64,000 nucleotides of DNA. Origin: Phaeosaccion multiseriatum. Taxonomy: Eukaryota; Ochrophyta, other classes. Where the stretch lies: positions 2,914,001 to 2,978,000 of the forward strand of contig OZ218951.1 in assembly GCA_965112735.1 (NCBI GenBank), in the 5' to 3' direction. How positions within the stretch are numbered: the stretch's first letter is position 1; every line of letters begins with the position of its first letter. The notes beneath the pieces are model-generated. The model had not been told where the DNA came from, did not search any database, and saw nothing but the letters and a program-made list of their open reading frames with translations. Below, piece by piece: positions 27,701 through 40,474 of the stretch. The translations under genes were made by a program, and so were the position numbers.

Positions 27701-30700
27701 CATCGTCGTCCCCTCCTCTTCTGACCCATGTGAAGAAGGCCTGCTGCTCCTCCTCCGTCTTTCCCTCCAAGCAGTGCAACTGAAGAGTCACCATTTGCAG
27801 CACCCGATAAATCAGAGTTTCTGACGAGGCAGGAGCAGCCACATACCGAGCCAGCGCTCCGTGCACCACGGTCCAGACCATGCGATGGAACAGCAGATCC
27901 CTCACGGGGCCAAACTGCACATGCCTCGGAGGAGGATGCGCCGCAAGAGGCTCGTGCGCCCTCTGCTGCTGCTGCTGCTCCTTCTTTCTCGCGGCGAGTA
28001 GCGCCGACACCCTCTCTGCCGCCGCCTGTTGCTCCTGCTTGCTAAGGTGGTAGAAGGTGGGGTCGTACTCACTGAGGAGGGCGGGCCGTAGATCAAACTT
28101 CCTCGGTTCGCTGGAAGGCCGGCCGGAGGAACTGCCACCTCCTCCACCCCCCTCTGCCCCGTCCATAGCGCTGCTACCGCCGCCACTCCCGTGCCGCACC
28201 ACCGAGACATCTTGCAGGCATTGGCGCAGCATGTCTTGTGGGACGCTGTGGGGGTGCACGTTTTGACTCACCGCTGCCACCTCGCTGTGAATGCACTCCC
28301 CACTCGCCAGCCTGTGCACAATTTCTCGACGAAGCGCGAGGTAGTCACCGTTTTGCCGCTGCTGCTGCCGCTGGGATGCCTTCGTGGTAGACGCCCCTCG
28401 CAGGCTTCCCTCCCACTTGCTCCCCGCCTCTCTGGGTAGCTCGGTGACGAGAATAATCAAGAAAGTGAGAGCCTCCTCCGCCAGCATGGTATACTGAGTC
28501 GCCGTCGTGGCGTTTCGGGGATTTCCGCTGGGATCGTCGTCCTGCATGCCAGCAAAATCGGGGTCCAAAAACCATCGATCCAACCCGAAACGGTCCAGAA
28601 AGGAGACCATAAACTGATCTGTGCCCGTCACCAGCATGGCATACTGAATGCACGTCAGATCCAAGTCCCTCAGGTTACGGCAGAGCGGAGGAGCCACGTA
28701 GTTGATAGCCTGGTTGTACACACTCGTGCCATTGCGTACCCACAATCGCGCCCACACTTGAGCCACAAACACCTGCACCCGGAGCGGGAAATCGAGGACG
28801 CCAAGCCCAAACTGCGAACTTTGCTGCATCAGGACGTCGTTGAGGGGCAAACCCGCCCTCGCAAGCTCGGACACCACCCTCCCCAGGAAGCGATGCAAGG
28901 GCAAGTGGAGGCTTATGGGCCCCGAGCCCACATTGAAGCGAACTCGGCAAGGGAGCCGCGCCAAGAGCGGTCGCAGCTTTGGTGGCACGTCTTCTGAGAT
29001 GGTCGCCAATAATCGGGCTGTCATGCTGCTCCCTCCTCCTCCTTCTCCTCCTGGGCGTGCCCCTTCACCACCGGCTGCGGCAGGGGGCTCAATCGAAGTG
29101 ACCTTGAAGAGCTTGCCCCCCGCCGTTCCAGTGCCCGAGCTACCACCCAGGAGCCCCGCAGAGGGAGATTGGGTGAAGAGCCACTCTGAGAGTTCGCGCA
29201 CTCCGGACGTCGCCAAGCCGACCCCTGCCTGTGCCTGCTGAAGGCGACTTCGGCCCTCACCCTCGCCCTCCTTTTCCTCTTCCTCTCTATCCACCGCCAT
29301 GGCTACTGCCCCCTGTCCCCCTTCTCCTCCTCCCCCTCCTCCTCCTGCTGCTGCTCCTCCTCCTCCTTTCGCCGCATCATCGAGGACGGTGACATCCAAG
29401 GCCTTATCCACCAGGGTCTCCGTCACGTTTCCCAGAGCGAGAGAGATGCCAAATGCGCTGTACCACCTCTTGGACTCGTACTGAATGTGCGTCAGCTTCA
29501 TCCTCGTCTTGAGGTCCATATGCTGCAGGCGACGCAGCAGAGACAGCCACATGCCGATCGGCTCCTTGCCCGGCCCTTTCTGCTCCTCGTCCCCAATGGC
29601 CATCTCAACAGCCGCGTCACCGGCCTGTAGGGCGTACTCAATGTCTCTAAAGATGTGCGAAAAGCGACGGTAGGTGGTGATTTGGTGGTCCAGGAAGCCG
29701 TCGGAGGCGCGCGTGTCTACCGAAGGCTTCAGATTGCACCCCGCAATATCAAAGGTGCCCAACAGGCACTGCAATCATATATAAGGGGCGGGGGGAGGGG
29801 CGGCGAGAAAGGAGGGAGGCGTGTAGCCGTGTGAGAGTTAGCGAGCGACTGAACATGTGAGTGAGTGAGTGAGTGAGTAAGTGAGTGAGAGAGGGGGGAG
29901 CGTGCAGGCGAACATATATTAGTACGTGCGGGGTCAAGGAAGGTGGAAACACATGTGAGGCCCGAGACAGAGAGAGAGAAAAGAGATCGAGAGGGAGGGG
30001 GAGGGAAGAGAGAGACTAGAAAGAAAGGTACAAAGAGACAAGAGAGTCATACCTGCATCAGCACCGCCAGAAGACCTCTCGGGCCGCAGCCCTTGGGCCA
30101 GACTGCCATGTCCTCGTTCTCGTCGTCGCCCCCAGCCTCCCACAGCCGCCGCTCGTCCTCCCAATTCCCCTCCTCCCCCGGTGACCCCCCCGCGTAGTGA
30201 CGAAGCAGGAGAGGGCCTTTCATCTTGAGAGTCACATCACCAAGCGTGTTCACCAGGCTGGGGGTGGTAAAGATCTGGACGCTGAAGCCGAAAATACTAT
30301 TCTCACTGGTTCCGATGCCTTGGCAGTACAGTAAGCTCAGTGGTAGATACAGCCTGGAGGGTGTACAGCAAAGAGGAGGGGGAGGAGGAGGAGGAGGAAG
30401 GAGGAGGCAAAGAGAGAGGAGGAGGGGGAGAGAAACGGCGAGGACAGGGTAAGGGAACACGCCACTCCTCCCAAAGAAAGCAACCAATCGCTGCGATGGA
30501 TCAAGGAGAGTACACATGCTCATGTCCACCCCCCCCAACCTCTCAACCCGTCAACCCTCCCCAAAACCAACTCCACTCCACATGTCTTTTATCATACATC
30601 TAGTTGAGTGCAAAGCTGAAAAGTAAGAGGAGAATGCATGTATGCATACACGAATGCGCACAGTACATACCTCGAGAGTGCGAGTGCAAACTGCGGCTTA

Positions 30701-33700
30701 TACCCCGATGGCGATGCATCCACAAGCAGCCGCATGTGTAGGCCGTGCAGTGCCATCCGCAGAGGCTTGCACACCGCCGGATCCGTCATCATCATGGCTA
30801 CAAGCGGGCAGCAGGCGGTGCGAGGGAAGGTGGGCGGGTAGGAATTTGATACCAGCACGTGCCGCCGCTTGCGAACAACACCGTCGTTGTGGTCGCCGTC
30901 ACCGTCACCCTCACCCTCACCCTCACCGAAACCGGAACGGTAGAAGGTAAAGCTGGATTTCTCTCCCGATCCCTTTCCCCATGCCCCAACGGACGACCAT
31001 TGCATTCTCTCCGTCCCGCCTCTGCTGCCCTCCCGATCCTCCTCCCCATCCTCCTCCGTCGTGGTGGTCGTCTTCCTTGTTTTCTCCCTCACCAGCACCT
31101 CCTCTAACCGCGACACGCCGAGTAAGCTGCTCATCAGCATCCGGCGAGAATTACTGCCCCGATTCACCTTATCTTTGTCCTTGTCCTTGTCCTTGTCCGA
31201 GGTCGACACGGACATCCCAAATGCCAATGCTAATGCGCCGGGAGCCCCCTCACCCTCCCCCGCTCGCGCTCTTCCTCCTGCTCCTCCTTCTCCTCGTCCC
31301 TGTGCCGACCCTGATAGCACCGCCGCACTGCTACTTGCGGCTCCTTCGCCGTCCTTGGATTCTTCCGTCACACCAGTAGCAGCACTGCTGCTGGCAATCC
31401 CCTCCACACTGCTCGAAGGAGAGTGATCCTCTGCTGCTGCTGCTCCCCATCCTGCTCCTGCGGCTGCTCCTGCTGCCACCGGTCCATAGCCCGCATCGTA
31501 GGTATTGTCTCCTGAGATTTGGCTCGTCATTTTGTCGGCAAGGAGGCGGCACATGCCGTCGTTTCGGCCCGCGAGGGAGGAGAGCCACCCCACCGCCACC
31601 TGCGCCTTGTCCACCCTGATTGGTGGGGATGGTGGTGATGATCGAGGGGGTGATGCAGTTCAAGTCGAGGAGTTGTGTGGGTAGTTACGTGTGTATTTTC
31701 ATCAGTGTGAGCTTGTGTGAAAAACAAACACCCTGAGGGTTTGGGAAGGTCGTGAGACGGGGCACGGATGAAATCAACAACAAAACACTCACATTTTGAG
31801 GTGGTCCATGGAGGTGACGGCCACGAGCAGGCCCTTCTTCTTGAGGTGCTCGTGAAGTGTCATTGCACGCCACGCGGAAACCTGCACTGCGATCTTCGCG
31901 AAGCCCTCCTCATCCACCTTTATCCGCCACGGACGGGTCGGAGGAGGAATGAAAGGAATGAATGAGGAAGCGTTTGGTGGTGGGGGGGTTGACGAGGAGC
32001 TGACTACACTTTTGAGAGAGCGAGTGAGACAAACCGCACACCCAAACACACACGCCCACACGCTGCACCCACACGTTCGGCACCCACCTGCTGCGTGAGC
32101 GTCATAGCCTCTCTCTCCATGATGGACACAGGTGGCTCCATGAACCGCTGGATCACAAACTCGTACGTGTGTACGTCGTCGTTGTGCACAATCACCACCA
32201 AGTCGCCGGACTCGGAGCCTGGGAAGTCAGGCAGCCGACTCGTCGGAGTCTTTTCGTTTAATTTTTTAGGGGTTTCCGTGTAGTATTTGTGTGGGCATGT
32301 TGAGGGAGAGCAGGGGGTTAGGGACAGGGCAAGGCAGAGAGAACGAGGAGGAGAGAGCAAAGTAGGGGGGGGGGGGGGGGGTAGGGCACATGAGACAGCA
32401 CATAAGGAATACTCCTTCAGTACAGGGCCATGCAGAAAGAAGCTCTCGACCAGGTGCTAGATGGCAGTAGATTCCTCCTGCCCGGCGTGAGTGCATTTAT
32501 TGAACGTGGTGCAGATCTAGTCGTTCGCCCTTCCCACCCTCCACTCCCCCTCCCTCCCTCCATCGACACTCGCTCCTTACCCACCCACCTCGGGTTTGTC
32601 TAGCAGCCAGGGGTTCTTCCGTGCCCCCTCGAAGCCCAACACCTCGTCCCACACCACGCGCATCACGAAACCCAGGGCCTGCAAATGGCGACAATTGCGC
32701 GTGGACGTACAACGGGCACATATGAATTGAATGTACAACGAACGGGAAATGTGGGCGATGGGGAGGCGCAGAAGCGAGCAGGAATGGAAAGGGGTAGGGG
32801 GGTCTTTTAGTTTGTTTGAAGCCAGGCAACACCAGCACCAAAAATACACACATCGGTGTTGGGGACGAAGGGTTGAGACGACGGAGCACAGCCCGCGCGT
32901 GCGGCAGAGGTTGTCAGTCTCGTGAGCCGCGAATGGTTCATTCAGAGCGCATATGATGGGATAACAATACACACAAGCCCCCCACACACCTGCTCTACGA
33001 CAATATCGCACGCCTCCTGCAGTGCAGGCGAGAGGGAGGTGAGAGGGTCAATCTCCTGCCCATCATCTCCCGTCGAGGGCTTGTGACGTGGGCAGCAGCC
33101 TTCCGCTGCCCAGGCCTCTGGATCTCCGCAGTCGCAGCACCCCCCGGGGGCCGTGCGGTGGAAATACACTTCGTGGCCCTTGTGGTCGGACCGACGGAAG
33201 CACGCGTCGCACTGAATGGGGGAGGAGCGAACCGACGGTGTGAGCATGGGAAGGGGGAGGGGGAAGAGGTGTGTGTGTGCGCGTGAGTGTGTGTGTGTGT
33301 GCGTGTGTAGAGAAGAGAGAAGGGAGAAACAAACGGGACGATCATTAGAGGGCCCCTCTCGCTCTCTCACCTGCACACAGGTGCCGTCCTGTTGGCAGGT
33401 GCGGCAGTTCCAAGCGATGTCCCCTCTGCTAAACACATACCCGCACAGCCTGCGACGGCAGTAGCAACGCAAAGCCAAGGAGTGGGCGCGTAGAAGGGCA
33501 GCAACAGCAGCAGGAGGAGGAGGAGGAGGAGGAGGAGGACGTTAGGTACGGAAACCGGTACGGCATCGTGCACAATCGTTGGGCGTCTCTACTCACAGCA
33601 TGGCCCTCTTATCATCCTCCCTCCATTCCACTCACCGCCATTCTCCCTCATGTGGTGTTGGTGGTACTACTACTGCTGCTTAACCCCCCTCTCTCCCCTC

Positions 33701-34520
33701 CCCCATGCCCCTTCCGCCACCGACCTCCTGTCCCACACGTGTGAAGCACTCCCCGTACGAGGCACGATACACAGCAAGACTACCCTCCGCTGCGTTAGTT
33801 CCTCCCCTTTTTGTTTTCATTCCCCCCCCTACGAGCGTCCCTCTTCTTCTAGCTCACTCACTCACCGCTTCTTGTTCGCGTTGGTCAGCTTCCCCAGCAC
33901 TTCTCCCGTGTTGTTCTCACTCACCAGAGAGTCCAGGTAGCCCCCAAGCTGAGATGGAGGCGCCCTGTGGAGGATCACTGTGGCGGCATCGCGCAGCAGG
34001 CTGGCGTCTGAGGCAGCAGCAGCAGCAGCAGCAGCAGTGGGTGTCAGGTGGTACGTGGAAGAAAAAGCGCAAAAATCTTGCTGCAGTAGCTTGTGGGACA
34101 GGAAGGCCCGCACACCGACGGCTCTTCTCTCTCTCTAGCACACCAGCCTTCTCATAATAAAGATAAGAGAGGCAAGCATGCTCATCCTCGCCTTCCCTCT
34201 CCGCAGTGGCAAGCAAGATGCGGGGGTCTACCCAAAGTTGCCTTACCGAAATTGCCTTTCCCCATCGTCGTCGCTCCTCCCAGTGACGCCGTGCTCTTCT
34301 CCCTACTGCTCATACCTCCCTGCTCATCAGCAACACCGCAACCGCTACTGCTACTCCCCCCCTTGCCGCTGCTGCTCCTCCCGCCGTATATTGCCTTGGC
34401 TAGCGCGTCCTTGGAGGGAAGGCCCTTCCCGCCTCGCCTCCACAGGGTCTCCCCGGTGCGAGGGTCCAGCAGCTGCGACACCATCAGCTGCTGCTGCTGC
34501 TGCTGCTGCTGATGTGCCAT
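19122..34520 (-). CDS. UBR1: giant UBR1-type N-recognin E3 ubiquitin ligase
   Basis: Eighteen exons on the minus strand: 34520-34247, 34007-33866, 33449-33371, 33211-32990, 32678-32585, 32218-32088, 31917-31793, 31615-30671, 30353-30053, 29768-26952, 26625-24892, 24537-24282, 23912-23122, 22683-22360, 21861-20581, 19874-19738, 19210-19192 and 19166-19122. That is 9717 nt and 3238 aa, with every phase closing. Domains: UBR box about 139-205 (CGYVFSRGDIAWNCRTC to GGCCDCGDPEAW); ClpS-like about 273-335 (GDLVVIVHNDDVHTYEFV); RING-H2 about 1776-1945 (CIMC, HCGHGVHSEC, CPLC); C-terminal UBR domain about 3095-3230 (LPDSYTELYAQ, PAVCLVCG, HAMSCGAGVGVFFL, LYLSRERYARLNLLYA). The family binds destabilising N-termini and ubiquitinates the substrate with an E2. 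Usual homologues are about 1750-2000 aa; the excess is Gly/Ser/Ala/Gln/Glu-rich inserts. Exon 17 is a 19-nt microexon. Confidence 0.93.
19897..19937. repeat. (GT)n microsatellite in a UBR1 intron
   Basis: About 20 GT units, CA on the sense strand, just before the acceptor of exon 16. Confidence 0.95.
20404..20560. repeat. CCCA/CTCA tetranucleotide tract in a UBR1 intron
   Basis: Degenerate CCCA and CTCA units just past the donor of exon 15, GGGT/GAGT on the sense strand. Confidence 0.85.
21869..21914. repeat. (CA)n microsatellite abutting UBR1 exon 15
   Basis: About 22 CA units followed by four CAA units. On the sense strand it ends within 10 nt of the acceptor at 21862. Confidence 0.95.
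24128..24234. repeat. (AAC)n triplet tract in a UBR1 intron
   Basis: AAC/ACA units with scattered interruptions between exons 13 and 12; sense strand GTT. Confidence 0.9.
24641..24721. repeat. (CAA)n triplet tract in a UBR1 intron
   Basis: About 25 nearly perfect CAA units between exons 11 and 12; sense strand TTG. Confidence 0.95.
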
Positions 34521-34664
34521 GTCGCTCGTATCCTCCTCGCTCGCTCGCTCACGCCCTGCACCCTCTTCTTTTGGCGGGTCTCCGTGTTGTTCAGATAAAT
34601 AGATCGCCCCCTTACATAACATTACGTAACTTGCTTTCAACTGCCCACCCCAAGCACTTTCCCC
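34521..34664. promoter_or_regulatory. compact divergent promoter between UBR1 and FKBP
   Basis: Only 144 bp separate the two start codons, so both promoters and 5' leaders must share this stretch. It holds the palindrome TTACGTAA at 34622-34629, a bZIP-type consensus, within CTTACATAACATTACGTAAC. Role inferred from position alone. Confidence 0.5.
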
Positions 34665-35506
34665 ATGCCTTCCCCCGATGAGAGCACTGAAGAAGCGGAG
34701 GATGCCCATGGCCTACAATGGAAAACAATTAAGCCAGGCAATGCGACCCACTATCCGAAAGAAGGGAGCACTGTGAGCATCCACTACGTGGGCAAGGTGA
34801 GACTGCCTAGCCTGGGGAAGGAGCCTTCCTCCCCGCGCTTCTCTCTTTCTCTCCCTCTGCTTCTCTCTTCTACTTCTTTCCTTCTTCTCTCGCCCTCTTT
34901 CTCTCTCTCCCTCTCTATCTCTTTCTCTTTCTCCTTTCTTCTTCTCTCTCTCTGTCCTTCTCTCTCCTTCTCTCTCCCTCTTCTTCTCAATCTCTTTCTC
35001 TTGCCTACCTCATCTCCTCTTCCTCACTATCATCTCTTCCTAAACTCTCCCGGCCTTCCATGTCTCCTCTCGTTGCACCTAGCTCTCGGATGGGAGCACC
35101 TTCGACTCCAGCAGGGACCGCCAGCGCCCCTTCGAGTTCAAAGTGGGGGCAGGACAGGTCATACAGGGTGAGTGTAGCTCGTTCTGCTCTCGTGTCGAGT
35201 ATGTAAGACTGAACAGGGGAGTGAATAGGACTAGCTGCGCTGTGGTTGGGGAGGGTGGTAAGGAAGAAGCTCCACCTGTCCTCTGCTCCGTTCTGTAGTA
35301 TCCTCACCTCCGTAATCATCTGAACCATCCTCGAACCGCCGACCGAAACAGCGTGGGAGGAGGTGATTCCGCAAATGTCTATCGGCCAGATTGTGGTCAT
35401 CACGGCAACACCCGCCTTTGCCTACGGAGTGTATGGCTTCCCTCCGCTCATCCCCGGAGCCGCCACTTTGATTTACGAATGCGAGCTCCTGAACTTTTGC
35501 AATTAA
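34665..35506 (+). CDS. FKBP-type peptidyl-prolyl cis-trans isomerase
   Basis: Three exons: 34665-34796, 35083-35167 and 35352-35506 (TAA), 372 nt and 123 aa, a single FKBP domain with almost nothing added. Family motifs in order: VSIHYVGK, LSDGSTFDSSRDRQRPFEFK, AGQVIQAWEEVIPQMSIGQ, and YGVYGFPPLIPGAATLIYE with ELLNF near the C-terminus. The Asp of TFDSS, the VI of GQVIQ, the Trp of AWEE and the Tyr of FAYG are the usual pocket residues. The family catalyses proline isomerisation and binds FK506. There is no signal peptide, so a cytosolic or nuclear protein is expected. It is transcribed divergently from UBR1. The first intron is almost entirely CT-rich. Confidence 0.95.
34830..35040. repeat. 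CT-rich low-complexity tract in FKBP intron 1
   Basis: Irregular TCTC/CTTC sequence extending most of the way to the acceptor at 35081-35082, an extreme polypyrimidine tract. Confidence 0.85.
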
Positions 35507-36821
35507 GAGTGGAGAGTCTTTCACATCATTGCTGAACGACAACCGACACAAACACTTGGGGGTGGCTTGTTCGTTCTCTGCCAGGCCATTGATTGGCACG
35601 CACCTCCTACAAAGACTCTCTTCTGTTGGGTGGATGCGCGTCGTGGCAGTGGCCCCATCGAACGAGAGGGCCCTCTGTACCTACGTACGTTTGCTCAGCG
35701 GCTCGGCGGACGAGCAAGAGTCACGCCGCCGTTTGCACTCCTTGAATGGGAGTCAGTGAAAACCTACCACCACTGCCCTGTCTCTGTCCGCAGTGGACAT
35801 CTTCCACTGCCATGTTCCACTGCTGGCCTCTGACGGGAGAGGGTGTGCTTGGGACGAACGATACACCGCATGACAAAGGGAGGCGGGCCTTAGTGGAAGG
35901 GTGGGCGTTGGGCCAGTGTGAAGACGCGCACCACACATGTTTGGACCGACCTCGACCGGAGGTTACACAGAGTGAGGAAGAAGGAGTGCTGTCCGGCCCA
36001 ACCCGGAAGGATAAGTTCGGATGAGAGGACGATGCCCTGCTGAGACGACAGCCTCCACCCTCCGCGTCTCTTCTTCGGGGTGAAGAAGGGCCTTTCCGCT
36101 TCTGGGCGGTACCCGCCGGGATGGCCCAAGAGACCAGAGACGGAAGGGGGTGCGGGGAGGAGGCAGCAGGGCACGGCTCTCTCTACTCGAGGGGTAGCCA
36201 GCAGCCAGGGCCCCTAATGCGACAGGATTACACTGTACGCTGCTACGTGGGTGTGTCAATTGTGTTGTTAGCGACCTGCAGGGAGGAAGGAGCTGTCAGT
36301 ATCTGGTGTGTGGGTGTGTGCGCGTGTGGGCGGCGATGGGGGCGGGGTGGTGGATGGTCCCTTGGGAGAGCCGCAGCGCAGCCTACGCGCAGCACCATCT
36401 CGTGAGAAGAGGGATCTGCAAGGAGGTGGTAACAGCGGTCAGGAAGCGGAGAGGGGGGCACGCACTGCGAAGTGTCCCCAATGTGCCCAATGTACAAGCG
36501 TCCGTCATTTGTATTGTAATTCTTTCTCTCCCACCGTACAATTGTATATTTGTGACGAAGTCACAGGTGGGCGAAAAAAAATCAATAAGTCAATAAAATG
36601 TTTCCAAAATCGCGCATCGTGTGGCGAATGTTCATGCCCCGAGCGCGGAGGCTTGACAAGGAGGGTATGTAGGGCCCTTTCCTGCCCCATCACACACTCT
36701 TGTCTACGGTGGGAACGGAGGAAGAGCGGAAAGAGTTGATTGAAAAAAATTAAAGCCTCCGCTCCCAAAAGACTAGTCCTTTTTTGGACCAAGCGCGGCC
36801 TGACCCACACCACCTTGGAAT
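35507..36821. other. intergenic region between FKBP and the IBtk-like gene
   Basis: It lacks the microsatellites seen elsewhere. AATAAA occurs at 36592-36597, too far from the FKBP stop to assign confidently. Short open frames on both strands show no recognisable domain. Confidence 0.5.
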
Positions 36822-37453
36822 ATGAGCAGGATGGAAAAAGGCAAAGACATATGGACTGTTGTGAAAGACGGGCAAGACGACGACCTGAGCGCTCTTCAGT
36901 TTCTGGTAGAGGATGCGAAGGGAGGAGTGTTTGTGGACGAAAGGAACGACGTTGGAGAGACTCCTCTGCACCTTGCTGCGTCTAGGGGGCTCGAGGTGAG
37001 TAGTAGGGGATGTGTGGATTAATCCGTGTTTTCGCCCATCTCATTGGCCGACAAGGGCAGGGCAAGGGGGGGGGGTGGCTGCGGGACGTTGAACAAAATA
37101 AGAGGGAAAGAGAAGGACTTACTTAACTACCTCCTCCTCTCAACCATCCTTGCAGAACGTGGTGTCGTTCCTCCTTGCAAGGGGCGCAAATCCCAACCTC
37201 GCTGACTGGGAGAGCGGTTGGACAGCGCTCCATCGGTCCTTCTACTCGGGCTACGTGCGCACGTCGCTACTGCTTTTGGAGGGGGGGGCGCTGTTGGGGG
37301 ATGAAGACTACGCCACGATGGAGGAGGGCGGGGGGCAGACGCGCTTTCATACCAGCAGGAGCAACAGCAACGGTGCTCAGGCCGCGCCTGCCTCGACGTC
37401 CTCGGGGTCGACTTCCGGCGGGGCTGAAGGAGGAGGAGGAGCAGGAAGAGGAG

Positions 37454-37484
<31 letters not shown>

Positions 37485-37916
37485 CAGTAGTAGGACCGCA
37501 ACAAGCAACAAGTCGGCAGCCACCGCAAAAGCGGCACTGGCACTGGCGTCGTCGAGAAGGCGAGGGGTCGTGCTAGACCACAACGGTCGCTCCCCCTTAG
37601 ACCTGCTGTCGTTGGAGATGAAGCGAGAGCTCAGCGGGGCGGTGGGCGGCTCTGGTGGGGAGGTGCTCTCATTTGGCAAGACGGACTTTCCTTTGGGCTA
37701 CGATCTCCCCAACGCTGACGTGGTGGCCCGGCCCAGGTAAAGCCCCGTCGTGTGTGAGGAGGGAAATGTGGAATGTATTCTGAAACGGGAGATATTCGTC
37801 TGCGGTAGGATAGGACTCACGAAACGCACATCTCAGGTGGTGAGGAGGGATGAACCGGACAGCGCAGCGACGTATTTGATGCCATACTTGTTCTCTTTTG
37901 ATCTTGTGCTTTTGTT

Positions 37917-37950
<34 letters not shown>

Positions 37951-38824
37951 CTTTTCTTCTTTCTCTTGTGCGTGGTCGGTCGGTCGATCGGTTCACAGGC
38001 GTGTGGATGCGCTGGCGAATCTATCGGTGGTGGCAGTATCCGCTGCCAAGTACCACTCCTTGGCCGTGACGAGAAGTGGCTACCTGTACTCCTGGGGCCA
38101 CGGCAGGGGGGGCAGACTTGGCCACGGAGATGAGAATGTGCGCATGATGCCGGAGGTGGTGCAGGGCTTTGGCTTGGATAAGCGGGTAAGGGAGGGGAAG
38201 GAAGGGAGGGAGGAGAGGGGAGGAGAGGGAGGGGGGGGAGAGGCAGGGAGGATGATGTGAGGGAAGGGACTTTTATTTGCCCTACGGTCGTACTCCACAA
38301 ACTGAGGAGAAGGAGGAGTGGTAGTAGTAGTAGTAGTAGTAATAGCAGTATTAGCAGTAGTAGTGAGAGGAGAAGGATGAGGAGAAGGAAGGGGAAGACA
38401 GAGAGCTGGGGATGTGAAGGGAGAGAGACTTGCGCTGCTCTATCCATGCGAAGCTTGTCGTGGCCGGCGCCGATCTCGTGGCTCCTCCCCCCCCCCCCGG
38501 TCTTTCTCTCTCGCCTGTGCGAAGATGATGCGTCTCGCTGCAGGGGGGGGCTGACTTTCCTACCCCCCATCTAGTCGGTGTGTGTGGCCCACACGTGCTG
38601 ATATCCACCCCATCCACACACACACACACGCACACACGCACACACCCTCTCCCCTGCTCCTGTGCTTCCCTCCCTTCCTCATACGTGCGTGCGTGTATAC
38701 AGCGCGTCATCTCCATCGCCGCTGCGGAGAACCACACAGTTGTCGCCACCTGCCATGGAGCAGGTACGAATGAGATAGAGAGGCGCGGACGCTGCCCAAA
38801 TTCTTGTCTGTCTGTCTGTCTGTG

Positions 38825-38868
<44 letters not shown>

Positions 38869-40439
38869 CACCTGTCCACCTGTCCACCTGTCTGCCTGTA
38901 TGCCCGCCTGTGTATCTGCCTTTCTGTCCGCCCCCTCCCCTATAAGGCGGCCGTTCCTACCCCAGTCATGACCGCGTGTCCCGGGCCCAACTACCCCTGA
39001 AAACTCCCAAAACCCCTCCATCCCTTCTCCTCTGATACCCCTCTCTTCTTGTTCCGATGGCACAACCCAAATGAATGTACATACATAGTGTATGCCTGGG
39101 GATCGAACCGGTTCGGTCAGCTCGGCGTGAGCGGGGGCGCAAGCTGTCGCCTCCATCCCAAAAGAGTGGAGGCCCTGCGGAGATTCTTCATCTTGAAAGT
39201 AGCGGCAGGGCACAGCCACAGCGCAGGAGTGTCCAAGGATGGTGTGCTCTACTGCTGGGGAAGCAACAAGGTTAGTATGTGTGTGAGCACTAGTGTGCGT
39301 GCACTTGTGTGTGCATGTACGGTGCGTGTGTGTGTGTAATGGGAGAGAGGCTGTACGAAAAGTCTGTATGAGCTCGCTCTCTACCGATGGGAGTGCGTGA
39401 GTCAGACCAAAGAGCGGACCTCGCCACAAGTGAAGCGTGAGAGAGGGAGAGCGCGTGCTGCTTCCCCTTCTCTCCCCCCCTCACTCTCTTTGTCTTTACC
39501 TATCGTCTGCCCCCCTCTCTCTATCACTTACGCCCTCTCTCCGATCTGCCCCTCTCCCTCTCCTTCGCCCTTTGCCATAATGCAATAATGGATTTTTCGG
39601 ATAAACGTGCCCTCCTCGTCGCGCGTAGTCGGGGCAATTGGGCATCACCATGGGCTCCCAATGCAGCACCCCCAAGCCGGTCCAGCTACCAGGTCGAGTC
39701 GGAGAGAGGTCTCCACGCGTAATTGACGTTTCGTGCGCAGTCAACAGCACCCTTGTGGTCGTGGCTCCGAGCAGCCTCGGCGCGCGTGATTACTTCGAAG
39801 CCGCCTTTGGGCAGGGGCTAGGCAAGGGATGGTCCTCTGTGGCAGGTGGTAGTGGCGTTGGTGATTCATCAGAGTCTGTGAGTGAGAGCAAGAGAGAGCA
39901 GTGGCGGCGTGTGCGCCAGCAGCAGCAGCAGCATGTGAGCGATGTGTATCAGTGGGGCCACGGAAGCTGTGTACCCACGAGGGTCAAGTTCAACGTCAAC
40001 ATGCTCGATGCAGGTGCCGCTGCGGCTGGTGCAGCGGTGGTGAACGGTGGTAGCAACCTGAAGGGAAGTGGTGGCAGGAAAGGCAGTTGCGACGACCTTC
40101 CTTCGGTTGCGGCCGCGTTAGGCAGCAGCAGCAGCAGCAGCAGGAGGAAGCACAACAATAAGGCATCCAGCGCGAGCCTTGTCAACATCGTACGGGTGTG
40201 TGCAGCCCGTCATCACAGCGTTGCCCTCTCAGACGCAGGGCATGTGTACACGTGGGGACTCGGGGCGGACAACTTGGGACTCAGCCCTAAGGTTGGTTGG
40301 TTGGCTTGGTTCATTGGTTCATTGGTTCATTGGTTCGTATGGTTTTGAATACCGAGTGCCTCCTCTAATCCAACTCCTCCTCCCCCTCCCCCTTCTCCTC
40401 TTCCGCCTCCTCCACCTCCTCCTCCTCCTCCTCCTCCTC

Positions 40440-40474
<35 letters not shown>

